In this document: piece after piece, positions 53,717 to 61,518 of the stretch | How the letters are laid out: every line of letters starts with the position of its first letter | How positions within the stretch are numbered: the stretch's first letter is position 1 | Notes under the pieces: model-generated | What the model saw: only the letters and a program-made list of their open reading frames with translations | Database searches by the model: none | What the model was told of the DNA's origin: nothing | Assembly: GCA_001595385.3 (NCBI GenBank) | Contig: LVEI03000001.1 | Location: forward strand, 959,501 to 1,023,500 | Reading direction: 5' to 3' | DNA length: 64,000 bases | From: Deltaproteobacteria bacterium GWC2_55_46 | GTDB lineage: Bacteria > Desulfobacterota > GWC2-55-46 | Made by a program: the position numbers and the translations under genes

Positions 53717-55913
53717 ATTTTTTGGGTAAGCGCTTGAGCCTGGCTATCATTTGGCTGGCTCTCGTCTTGTCAAGGCTCCCGGCTTTCGAGCTTTCGATGA
53801 ACTCTTTATAATGCCCTATCGCCTCATCGTTGGCCCCCTTCGCCATCAAGGCATCAGCGACCCTTAAATGCGCCTCGGTATCGAATGGGTCGATCCTCAA
53901 TACCACCTTGAACTCCCTTATAGCCTCGTCCATCTTCCCCGAGGCGTAATAGGCCCTGCCCAGGACAAAATGGGAGTCAGCGTTGCCTGGATTGAGGTCA
54001 ACGGCCACCCTGGATTCTTCAGCCGCCCTGCCGAAGTCGCCCTTTAAAAGATAGAGGGCCCCGAGGTTGTTGTGGGCCTCGGCATAGTCCGGTTTAAGCT
54101 CGACGGCCTTCAGATACTCTTTCTCAGCCATATCGAGCCTTCCCGCCAGGTAATGGACGTTTCCGAGGTTATTGCGCCCCACTACATAGCCAGGGTCGGC
54201 CTTGAGCGCGGCCATATAAGCCTGCCCGGCCTTATCGAGCATGCGGGCTGTGAAATAGATATTCCCGATGCTGTTGTAGGCCTCCGCGTGGCCAGGGTCG
54301 AGCCTTATGACCTCGATGAACTGCTCGATCGCCTCCTCATTCCTTGAACGGGCGCTCAAAACCAGCCCCAGGTTATAGCGGGCGATATTATCAGCGGGGT
54401 CTATCCTCAACGCGGCCGTGTACTCCTGTATAGCGGGGTCTGCCAGGTTGTTACTTATGAAGAGGTTCCCCAGGTTGGTATGCGGCTCCGCGTAATCAGG
54501 GTCAAGCTCGATGGCCTTTCTATATTCCCGGACGGCGTCGTCCCCGCGCCCGGCGTCCCTGTAGATCTTGCCGAGGTCGAAATGTACGGTAGCCCTCCCG
54601 GGGCTCTTGCCGACTATATCCTGGTATAGCGACAACGGGTCCTTCCAGACGAGGTTCCTCGCGTATGTAGCCGCGCCAAGGGAGGCGGTGATGACGATAA
54701 CGGCAAGAGTAGCCGCGTGCCTTGCCCTGCCCCATCCCTTTCGGCGAGCATATTCAAAGATGAACAACAGGGATCCGGAAGCTGCCGCCGATGCCCCGGC
54801 AAGCGGGAGATAGAGCCTGTGCTCGAATATGACGTCCCTTATCGGCACAACGGAAGATTCGACCGAAAGGGCCATGAAGAACCAGAGTACGCCTGCGGAA
54901 GCCAGAAGCCCGTAAGGGTTTCTATGCTTACGCGAACGGAAAAAGAGATAGAGCGCTGAAAAAAAGATGGCTGCAAGGAAGACGAACGAGGCGGCCACCA
55001 TGGGCTCAAAGAAGCCCTTTGAAAGCCTGAAGTCATAGAGGAGGTTCTGGTCTATCGGCAAAAAGAGAAGCCTTATGTACGTTGATACGACCCTGAACTG
55101 GGTCATGAGGTAGTCGTATCTTGAAAGGGTAAGAAGCTCGTCCAGCTGCGCCAGCCGTATCTTCTCGTCTATGCCGGACCCGGCTGCCGGGGCGAGCATC
55201 TCAAGCGGTATCACCAGGGCGGCAAGCACGAACGGAGCGAGCCTTAAAAGCCTCGCCCTGAGCCTCTCCTGCGAGTTAAAGAAGGCGAAATCATAAAGGA
55301 CTATCACAAACGGAAGGGTAAAGCTAATCTCCTTTGTCTTCTGCGCGGCAACGGCGCTGACTACAGAGAGAGCGAATATCGACAGGCTCTTCCATGAACG
55401 CGAGGCTGAAAGGCGCCATCTTATGAACGTAACGAGCGAAAGGAGATAGAAAAAGGCCGCGAGCGAGGCGAACCTCTGGGTCACGTAGGTCACAGCCTCT
55501 GTCTGCACCGGGTGAAGGGCGAACAGGAGCGCGGATAAAGCCCCGGCGTAAAACGCGAGCCCCCCGCGTCCCCCAGTCGCATCGGACATAAGGGGTGTCC
55601 TGAAGGTCAACGAGACCAGCGCGAATACCAGGACAGAATTTATCGCGTGGACTATCACGTTCACAAGGTGATAGCCGAAGGGGTCGAAGCCGCCGAGGCT
55701 GAAGTTCAGGGCAAAGGAAAGGTAGGCTATATATCTCGTCCCCGCGGGGGGCCAGAAGGCGGAGAGGCTTCTTATCTCGTCGTTTTCCAGGATGTACATC
55801 CTGTCGTCCAAAACGAACGGTGAACGAAGGACCTGAGAGTAGACCAGGAGGATCGCGGCAAAGAGCAGCAGTACCAACGCCGGGGTCCTGTATTTTTTGT
55901 ACGATCCCTTCAT
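53715..55913 (-). CDS. TMTC-like membrane protein with C-terminal TPR repeats
   Basis: A 732-residue protein in two halves. The N-terminal half has about 10-12 membrane helices: VLDDRMYILENDE in the first loop (acidic GT-C-like site), FGYHLVNVIVHAINSVLVF and LFALHPVQTEAVTYVTQR, as in TMTC-type O-mannosyltransferase-like proteins. The C-terminal half (from about residue 450) has around seven or eight TPR units, such as AVREYRKAIELDPDYAEPH and AEKEYLKAVELKPDYAEAHN. It probably transfers a sugar from a polyprenyl donor to secreted protein targets. It has its own promoter. Confidence 0.82.
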   Translation of the reverse strand: MKGSYKKYRTPALVLLLFAAILLVYSQVLRSPFVLDDRMYILENDEIRSLSAFWPPAGTRYIAYLSFALNFSLGGFDPFGYHLVNVIVHAINSVLVFALVSLTFRTPLMSDATGGRGGLAFYAGALSALLFALHPVQTEAVTYVTQRFASLAAFFYLLSLVTFIRWRLSASRSWKSLSIFALSVVSAVAAQKTKEISFTLPFVIVLYDFAFFNSQERLRARLLRLAPFVLAALVIPLEMLAPAAGSGIDEKIRLAQLDELLTLSRYDYLMTQFRVVSTYIRLLFLPIDQNLLYDFRLSKGFFEPMVAASFVFLAAIFFSALYLFFRSRKHRNPYGLLASAGVLWFFMALSVESSVVPIRDVIFEHRLYLPLAGASAAASGSLLFIFEYARRKGWGRARHAATLAVIVITASLGAATYARNLVWKDPLSLYQDIVGKSPGRATVHFDLGKIYRDAGRGDDAVREYRKAIELDPDYAEPHTNLGNLFISNNLADPAIQEYTAALRIDPADNIARYNLGLVLSARSRNEEAIEQFIEVIRLDPGHAEAYNSIGNIYFTARMLDKAGQAYMAALKADPGYVVGRNNLGNVHYLAGRLDMAEKEYLKAVELKPDYAEAHNNLGALYLLKGDFGRAAEESRVAVDLNPGNADSHFVLGRAYYASGKMDEAIREFKVVLRIDPFDTEAHLRVADALMAKGANDEAIGHYKEFIESSKAGSLDKTRASQMIARLKRLPKK

Positions 55914-55961
55914 CTCTGGTCGAATGCTTCTTGTCCTGCAAGATGGCGATTTTATCGCGTC

Positions 55962-55991
55962 ATTATATACCTTTGAATTTGTATTTCACAA
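55962..55991 (-). promoter_or_regulatory. Promoter of the TMTC-like gene
   Basis: On the minus strand TTGTGA (55986-55991), an 18-base spacer and a perfect TATAAT (55962-55967) lie about 50 bases before the ATG at 55913. It is identical in design to the promoter of the PAS kinase at 53259-53288. Confidence 0.6.
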
Positions 55992-56071
55992 TGGATATTT
56001 GTTCTAAAGGCGCAAGAGCGGACAGGACAAGACGGCGACAGCGAAAAACGAAACTCATTCAGGCTGCCAAA

Positions 56072-56713
56072 TTACTTCTTGAGCTTGAACCCTATGCTCA
56101 CCTCCATCCTGCCTGTCTGGCCAGGGGGCCCGTCATTGAACGGCGCGGCCCTCTCGATCGCCTCGCAGGCGGCCTTATTGAGGACATCGCATTTGCAGGG
56201 CTTGACCACTTTAACGTCAGCTACGGACCCGTCTGTCTTTATCCTGAAGCTCACGAGCACCTCTCCCTCGTAGCCACGCTCTCTTGCCCACCTCGGGTAG
56301 AGCTTCGCCCTGTCTATCTTTCGTATCACATAGCCGCCGAATGCCGCGCCGTCTGCTTCAGCAGGAGTCTCTACAACGGCCGCGGGGGCCGTGGCCTCTG
56401 TTTTTATAGCGGCCTGCGGCTTCGCGCCTTCAACGGGCAAGGGCGGAGCCGCTACAGGCGCCCTCGCGACAGGCTCGACAGCGGCATCCATACCGGCCCT
56501 GGGCACTTCCGCTTGAGGCTCCATTTGCGCCTTGACCGGCTCCACCCTTCTCCGCGCCTCTTTTTCTTTTTCGATCGTCTCCCCAACGAGTTCTATCTGC
56601 GTATAGGCGTATGGCTGATTGACACCTTTTGGGAAAAGGCCACCGAGCGCGGCCAGGAGGATGACATGCGCGATTGCTGAGAACGCGAGCGTTGTATTAA
56701 GCTTTACCGCCAT
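56072..56713 (-). CDS. tonB: TonB energy transducer
   Basis: A 213-residue TonB. One N-terminal membrane helix (residues 9-27), a Pro/Ala-rich periplasmic spacer with repeated PVA, EP and AP units, and a C-terminal domain from about residue 139 with YPRWARERGYEGEVLVSFRI and TDGSVADVKVVK. Unusually, PCKCD and another Cys occur in that domain. It links the proton-driven ExbB/ExbD motor (not in this window) to the outer-membrane receptor. It follows the CPCC protein by 9 bases, ending the metal-uptake operon. Confidence 0.93.
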   Translation of the reverse strand: MAVKLNTTLAFSAIAHVILLAALGGLFPKGVNQPYAYTQIELVGETIEKEKEARRRVEPVKAQMEPQAEVPRAGMDAAVEPVARAPVAAPPLPVEGAKPQAAIKTEATAPAAVVETPAEADGAAFGGYVIRKIDRAKLYPRWARERGYEGEVLVSFRIKTDGSVADVKVVKPCKCDVLNKAACEAIERAAPFNDGPPGQTGRMEVSIGFKLKK

Positions 56714-56722
56714 TTCAGCTGC

Positions 56723-57919
56723 CTATCTTCCTATTACGAATATCGTCTTAAAGTTTCTCATGTCCTGCTTTTGCCAGGCGACGAGCACCTCGCCCTTGCC
56801 GTTTACAGATATCACGGGGCTGCCTGCTTTTCTGGCGTCGCTATTGAGCTTAAGTCTGAAAGCCTTCCCGCTCTCGCGAGACTCGAAGATAATGTCGCTT
56901 GCCACAGGTGTCGTCTCCTGCCATGCCAGCAGCAGCTCCTCTCCCCTCAAGGCCGATGTCACGTTATCAGGGAAACCTTTTTTATGAGCTATCCTTTCCT
57001 TCGTGAAGCTCTTTCCCCCATCGGCTGATGCGGCAAGGAATATCCCAGGCTCCCCGTCTATCTCGGCATACCACGAAACGAAGAGCCCGCCTCTGCCATC
57101 GGCCATGACAGACGGCCCCCTGTGAGGGCATCCGGCTATTTCCCATCTGTCGTTCCCGACGATTGCCGGGGCGCCAAAGGCCGCGCCTTTTCCGGATGAT
57201 ACGACGACCTCTCTTACATCGCCTGGAAAGGTCTTCCGCCAGGCAACTACGACCGAGCCATCACTGCCTGTGGCGAGCGCTGTCCTGCAGCATGGGCAGG
57301 AACCGTAATCGACAGGGGTATTAGCCGCGAAGCTCCTGCCGCCGTCCCTGGATACCGCGATAAAAGTAGCTGGCCCCTTCGCCTCCTTCTCCCTGCCGTC
57401 GAGCCATGCGGCATATACAGCGCCGTCAGGGGCGATGGCGATAGAGGCGAAGCCGGCTGACGCGGGGACCTTGTTGTCATTTACCCTGGCCGAAGGCCAG
57501 AAGCTCCTTCCGCCATCCGTAGACCTCGCGACCATCAGGTCAGAGGCAAAAGGTCCTCCGCTTCTTTTTGAGCTCCACGCGAGGTAGATCTCTCCCTTTG
57601 GGCCAAGCGCCATGGCCGGGGGCTCATGTGCTGACAACGGCGCGTCTTCCGCCCCGTTCACCTTCACTTCAGGGGAAAATCTCTTTCCATAATCGCCGGA
57701 GGCGATGAGATAGACCGAGATCCCTTCCTTTTCCTCCTCCGTCCACGCCACATAGAGCATGCCGTCATCTCCCAACAGAGCCGCCGGCGGAGAGACCGAC
57801 TTTGAACGGTGGTCTATGACGGCCTGCGGGCCGAAAGATACGCCCCCCCGGGCTGCGGGAGGCAAAGAGACAAAGAAGAGCAATGCGAATAACGCTAAAG
57901 TATACTTTTTCATGGCCAT
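56723..57919 (-). CDS. Secreted BNR/sialidase-fold protein with CPCC motif
   Basis: About 398 residues with a signal peptide and a beta-propeller built from BNR/Asp-box repeats: STDGGRSFWPSA, SRDGGRSFAANTP and SADGGKSFTKER. Between blades the motif YGSCPCCRTALATGSDGSV contains three Cys, and a later GCPHRGPSVM adds a Cys and a His, so a metal or heme site is likely. Sialidase catalytic residues are not evident, so enzymatic glycan cleavage is unlikely. It lies between the receptor and tonB genes and may collect or pass on a metal. The start could also be the ATG at 57913 or 57937. Confidence 0.75.
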   Translation of the reverse strand: MAMKKYTLALFALLFFVSLPPAARGGVSFGPQAVIDHRSKSVSPPAALLGDDGMLYVAWTEEEKEGISVYLIASGDYGKRFSPEVKVNGAEDAPLSAHEPPAMALGPKGEIYLAWSSKRSGGPFASDLMVARSTDGGRSFWPSARVNDNKVPASAGFASIAIAPDGAVYAAWLDGREKEAKGPATFIAVSRDGGRSFAANTPVDYGSCPCCRTALATGSDGSVVVAWRKTFPGDVREVVVSSGKGAAFGAPAIVGNDRWEIAGCPHRGPSVMADGRGGLFVSWYAEIDGEPGIFLAASADGGKSFTKERIAHKKGFPDNVTSALRGEELLLAWQETTPVASDIIFESRESGKAFRLKLNSDARKAGSPVISVNGKGEVLVAWQKQDMRNFKTIFVIGR

Positions 57920-57921
57920 CC

Positions 57922-60042
57922 CTATTCCCCCTTCCACCTGTAGACCAGCCCGGCGAATAACGACTGAGGTGTCCCCGGCGTATAGAGCGCTTCGCCGGAA
58001 GAGCTCTTTGCCGCCTTTTCAGCGTAATGCCTGTCAAGGAGGTTAGTGGCCTTGAGATAGACTTCCCACTGAGGTGTCAGGTAATACGAGGTCCTTAAGT
58101 TCACCAGGTCGTGCCCGCCATACTTTTCGGTATTGGCGTCGTCGAGCCAGTAGCTCCCGAGATGGACCCATTCGATCTCAGCAGCGCCCCCGTTGAGGAA
58201 CGCCGGGGTGAAATCGACCCTTACGCTCAGGTTATGCCTCGGGGCCACGGGCATCTCTTTGCCGCTGAAATCAGTACTCCCTGATACCCGCCATTCGTCA
58301 TACTCGTGCATGGAATAAGAGTAGCTTACGCCAAGACCGACCCTGTCGACCGGCTTCACTTCAAGGCCGACCTCTATCCCCTTGTGCACGGTCTTCCCGG
58401 CGTTGAGCCTCTGGCTGTCCCCCGGCGCTGCATTGAAGGTCACGATATCGTCCTTCTTCTCCATGTAATAGACTGATGTCTCGAAGCGCGCCTTTTCGCC
58501 AAGAGCGCCCTTCAAGCCCGTCTCGTAGCTGTAGACCTTTACCGGGTCGAGGTCGACCGCTGTAGCAGCGGTGCCCCCGGCCCTGAAGATATCCCCTGTT
58601 GAGGGTATCCTGAAGCCCTGGTTATAGGAGGCGAAGAGGCTTACCTTATCGGTCAGCTCGTATGTGGCCCCTGCCTTTGGGGAGAGCCTCGACCACGACC
58701 TGTAGGTCGATCCGGGCCTGTTCAGGCTTGTGGTGAGGTTGTTCGTGTAGTCATAGGCAAGGTCGTCATAGCGCGCGCCAAGGGTGAGGCGGAGCTTCTC
58801 CGCGGGAGAGAGCTCTATCTGCGTATACGGAGAGATGCCGATAAACGTCGCGTCGAAATCGTAGTTATTCGCATCCGACGTAGCATAGCTATAGCCCGTA
58901 TACTTGAGCGTGGAAGTATCCCTCGTTATGTCGAGCCGCCTCTCTTCGTACTGGCCGGGGCTGTAGTCGAGGTCTACCCCGATTATAAACCGGGTCCTCA
59001 TCGGCGCGAAATCCCTCCTGTACTTGGCAAGAAGGCCAAGGGAGTAAAAATCAGTCGTAGACTCATAGCCCATGTAGACTGAAGGGTCTGCCCCGGACTT
59101 GAAGATGGCCCACTCGGGAAGCAGTTCCATCCTGTTCTTTCTAAAGTACGGGATGACGCTTACGAGTGCGTTATCTCCGATCTCATGTTCGAGGTCGGTC
59201 GACAGCCTGAACGAATCGACGTTCCTGTAGTCGAAGGTCTGGTAGTTGTACCAGGGCCTGTCGTCATAGTCGGCCCTGGAAAGGGGCGCGCCTCCGCTCG
59301 TCTCCTGCTCTATCCCGGAGTACGAGAGTATCGTCTTCAAGCTCGTCGCATAGGTGCTCACATGGTCCCATCGAAGAGTCGCGCTCTGGCGGTCGTAGAG
59401 CTTTCTTTCGCGCCATCCCCCTGAATGGGTAACGTTGAGGTCGAGCCTGTACCCATTATCTCCGATGGTGTTGCCGCCGCTGGCGAGGAGCCTCACCCAG
59501 TCGTATGAGCCTATCTCGGGGTTAAGCTCGACCTCAGGCGTAAGCGGGGCGGGCCTGGTCATGATGTTTATCGTGCCGCCGATGGAGTCGCTCCCGTAAA
59601 GGGCCGTTCCAGTGCCCTTTATCACCTCTATCCTGCCGGCCCCGGGGACGTTGACCTCATAAAGGGCGTTATGGTTGAAAAAGCCGGTCGACCTTATCGG
59701 CACGCCATCCTCGAGGAAGAGATATACCGGGCTTGTCGTAAGGGGCTGGCGTATGGAGGTGGTGTGCCCCTCGCCGCCTGTGGAGCTGACCCAGACGCCA
59801 GGGACCCTGTTCATCACCTCGGCCGGGTGGGTGGGCCTCACCCTCTGTATCTCATCTCCTTTTATGGCGCCTGTGGCCGCGGGTATCTCTTTGGCGGGTT
59901 CGGCCTCCCTTGTGCCGGTTACGGTTACCTCGCCTATATACTCAGCCTCTTCGGCAAAGGCGCTTTGAAAGATGGGCATGAGGGCCGCAAGGGCCGCGCA
60001 CAAGCCGGTCTTACTGATAAAGATCCAATTCCTGTACTGCAT
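57922..60042 (-). CDS. TonB-dependent outer-membrane receptor
   Basis: A 706-residue receptor. A signal peptide and the TonB box (EVTVTG) lead to the plug: EVMNRVPGVWVSSTGGEG, SPVYLFLEDGVPIRSTGFFN, GAGRIEVIKGTGTALYGSDS and IGGTINIMTRPA. A 22-strand barrel with alternating aromatic residues fills the rest, ending FAGLVYRWKGE. It imports a scarce metal chelate or cofactor across the outer membrane. The ligand cannot be read from the sequence; its neighbours (CPCC protein, TlpA, Cys/His/Met-rich protein) favour a soft metal such as copper. Confidence 0.92.
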   Translation of the reverse strand: MQYRNWIFISKTGLCAALAALMPIFQSAFAEEAEYIGEVTVTGTREAEPAKEIPAATGAIKGDEIQRVRPTHPAEVMNRVPGVWVSSTGGEGHTTSIRQPLTTSPVYLFLEDGVPIRSTGFFNHNALYEVNVPGAGRIEVIKGTGTALYGSDSIGGTINIMTRPAPLTPEVELNPEIGSYDWVRLLASGGNTIGDNGYRLDLNVTHSGGWRERKLYDRQSATLRWDHVSTYATSLKTILSYSGIEQETSGGAPLSRADYDDRPWYNYQTFDYRNVDSFRLSTDLEHEIGDNALVSVIPYFRKNRMELLPEWAIFKSGADPSVYMGYESTTDFYSLGLLAKYRRDFAPMRTRFIIGVDLDYSPGQYEERRLDITRDTSTLKYTGYSYATSDANNYDFDATFIGISPYTQIELSPAEKLRLTLGARYDDLAYDYTNNLTTSLNRPGSTYRSWSRLSPKAGATYELTDKVSLFASYNQGFRIPSTGDIFRAGGTAATAVDLDPVKVYSYETGLKGALGEKARFETSVYYMEKKDDIVTFNAAPGDSQRLNAGKTVHKGIEVGLEVKPVDRVGLGVSYSYSMHEYDEWRVSGSTDFSGKEMPVAPRHNLSVRVDFTPAFLNGGAAEIEWVHLGSYWLDDANTEKYGGHDLVNLRTSYYLTPQWEVYLKATNLLDRHYAEKAAKSSSGEALYTPGTPQSLFAGLVYRWKGE

Positions 60043-60060
60043 GGAAGATATCTCCTTGTC

Positions 60061-60597
60061 TCATTCATTCAGAAGCTTCTCGAAGAACCTTTTTGAAGGA
60101 CCGCTGTCCCATTCCCTCGGGCCGACTATCCTGCCCTTTATCTTTCCGTCCCTCCCTATTATGTAGCTCGTGGGAAAGACCGTAGCGCCGTACGCCGCCG
60201 AGACATCTCCCGCTGGGTCAAGCAGCACGGGGAAGGTGACTTCGTGCATCCTGCACACCTCGCCCACCCTGTGCATGCCGCCCTTGTCTCCTGCTATGGA
60301 GACTATGGCAAGCCCACTGGGGCCGAGCTCTTTCCATAGCGCCTCGAGGGCCGGCATCTCTTCAAGGCATGGCTCGCACCACGTCGCCCAGAAGTTAAGG
60401 AGCGTTACATTGCCTTTGAAATCAGCAAGGCGCCAGGCCTTTCCGTCAACGCCGGGAAGGGTAAAGTCCGGCGGCAGGGTAAGGCCCCTGGACTGGACTA
60501 CGCCCATACCGGCATTGTCCTTGCAGTGGGCCGGCATGGCAAAGAGAAATAGCGCAATGACCGCCAATAGAAGCGGCCTCGCGGCTCGACAGCGCAT
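60061..60597 (-). CDS. TlpA-like periplasmic thioredoxin
   Basis: A 178-residue secreted thioredoxin-fold protein. Signal peptide residues 1-24; FTLPGVDGKAWRLADFKGNV and NFWATWCEPCLEEMPALEAL hold the active site C74-x2-C77. LLDPAGDVSAAYGATVFPTS contains the cis-proline. Two more Cys occur, one at the end of the signal region and one in EVCRMHEVTF. TlpA-type proteins keep CuA/Sco or receptor cysteines reduced. It lies 18 bases before the receptor gene and shares its strand. Confidence 0.92.
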   Translation of the reverse strand: MRCRAARPLLLAVIALFLFAMPAHCKDNAGMGVVQSRGLTLPPDFTLPGVDGKAWRLADFKGNVTLLNFWATWCEPCLEEMPALEALWKELGPSGLAIVSIAGDKGGMHRVGEVCRMHEVTFPVLLDPAGDVSAAYGATVFPTSYIIGRDGKIKGRIVGPREWDSGPSKRFFEKLLNE

Positions 60598-60683
60598 AAA
60601 AGACCTCCTTCAGGCCGCAGACGCAATAGCGCTTAATGTTTATTTAAGAGATTTAGCCAGGATGCGGAAAAAATCCAAAACAT

Positions 60684-60765
60684 GTCATTCTGATGGAGCG
60701 GCAGCGACCGAAGAATCTCGCGCACCGATTTTCAGGCGAGATTCTTCGCATTCGCTCAGAATGAC
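60684..60765. repeat. MITE-like imperfect inverted repeat
   Basis: Left end GTCATTCTGA (60684-60693) and right end TCAGAATGAC (60756-60765) are perfect inverted copies. Inner arms carry GAAGAATCTCGC and GCGAGATTCTTCGC. The whole is about 82 bases and folds into a long hairpin. Elements of this kind are scattered in many bacterial genomes as non-autonomous repeats. It is between the Cys/His/Met-rich gene and tlpA. No second copy was seen in the window. Confidence 0.72.
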
Positions 60766-60808
60766 CGTCAAGTGAGTTTTTTCAGCAGCCTGTCAGGTGA
60801 ACCGGACT

Positions 60809-61255
60809 TTAATTGGAAGCTGGCGGCCTGTCTGTGAGGCCTTGTGGAGGGTCTGTATAAACGGTGCTTTGCGAGCAGATATTGGCGCTGCCGCAATCGA
60901 CGAGACGAACACCGCCCATTGACGTAAGGTAATCAGTTTCGGATATCGTGGAGGAGACCCCCGAGGCGCCTTCATCTTCGCAGGATATGACGCAGCATGG
61001 GCTGTGGTCACTATCGGACGAGCTGTTCTCATCTTCCACGTTCGAGACATGGCAGATAAGGCCATTGCCGCCGTCGCCGTCCGCGTGATGGCCATGGCCT
61101 GCGCCATGTTTATTACCGTGCATGGGGCAAGCGTCGCCATGGGTGCATTCATGGACAGGGCCGACCGAGCAGGACCCGGCAGAAGCCTTCACAAGCTGGC
61201 TGAATATGGGAGAGAGCATGAGCAAGACTAAGATTAAGGAAAGGTACCTGGTCAT
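60809..61255 (-). CDS. Secreted Cys/His/Met-rich metal-binding protein
   Basis: About 148 residues from the ATG at 61255; a GTG at 61261 would add two residues. A signal peptide (ending near VKASAG) leads to a cluster of likely ligands: HECTHGDACPMHGNKHGAG, then HGHH, ICHV, SPCCVISC. The mix of Cys, His and Met is characteristic of copper- or zinc-binding periplasmic proteins. A 12-base palindrome TTTAACGTTAAA (61269-61280) lies just upstream and could be an operator. It is separated from tlpA by a 211-base gap containing the inverted repeat. Confidence 0.68.
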   Translation of the reverse strand: MTRYLSLILVLLMLSPIFSQLVKASAGSCSVGPVHECTHGDACPMHGNKHGAGHGHHADGDGGNGLICHVSNVEDENSSSDSDHSPCCVISCEDEGASGVSSTISETDYLTSMGGVRLVDCGSANICSQSTVYTDPPQGLTDRPPASN

Positions 61256-61410
61256 ATCCACAAGGATTTTTAACGTTAAACCGTGAGGAGCAATGATATC
61301 CGCAGATGCCGGAGATCAGGTCATGTTCACAGAATATCATTTTTTTCCGCTTGAGGCAAGCAGGGGTTAAACTGGATAAAAAGCGCAAGAGAAAAACCCG
61401 CAGGTTAAAA

Positions 61411-61518
61411 TCATCGGCTTATCATCTTTTTTATCCCGAGAACGCCCTTAAGGCGTCCTTCTATTATGAACTCCACGGTGGTCGACACGATGTAAAGCGC
61501 GGCGGCTATTCCTTCCTC
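61411..61518 (-). pseudogene. C-terminal remnant of a potassium-channel gene
   Basis: Downstream of the GT-C gene and overlapping its stop, another frame encodes about 35 residues: EEGIAAALYIVSTTVEFIIE, then GRLKGVLGIKKMISR and a stop. This is the pattern at the end of the pore-lining helix and the linker before the RCK domain of bacterial potassium channels, with the ...VEG.L...LG..KM... run. The filter and first helix are absent. It therefore appears to be a fragment left after recombination; codon use looks native. Confidence is moderate as the match is short. Confidence 0.45.

Noticed and set aside
61149-61388. 79-residue minus-strand frame with several Cys upstream of the Cys/His/Met-rich gene
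   Set aside because: It overlaps the signal peptide region of a more convincing gene, and the Cys are scattered without a motif.
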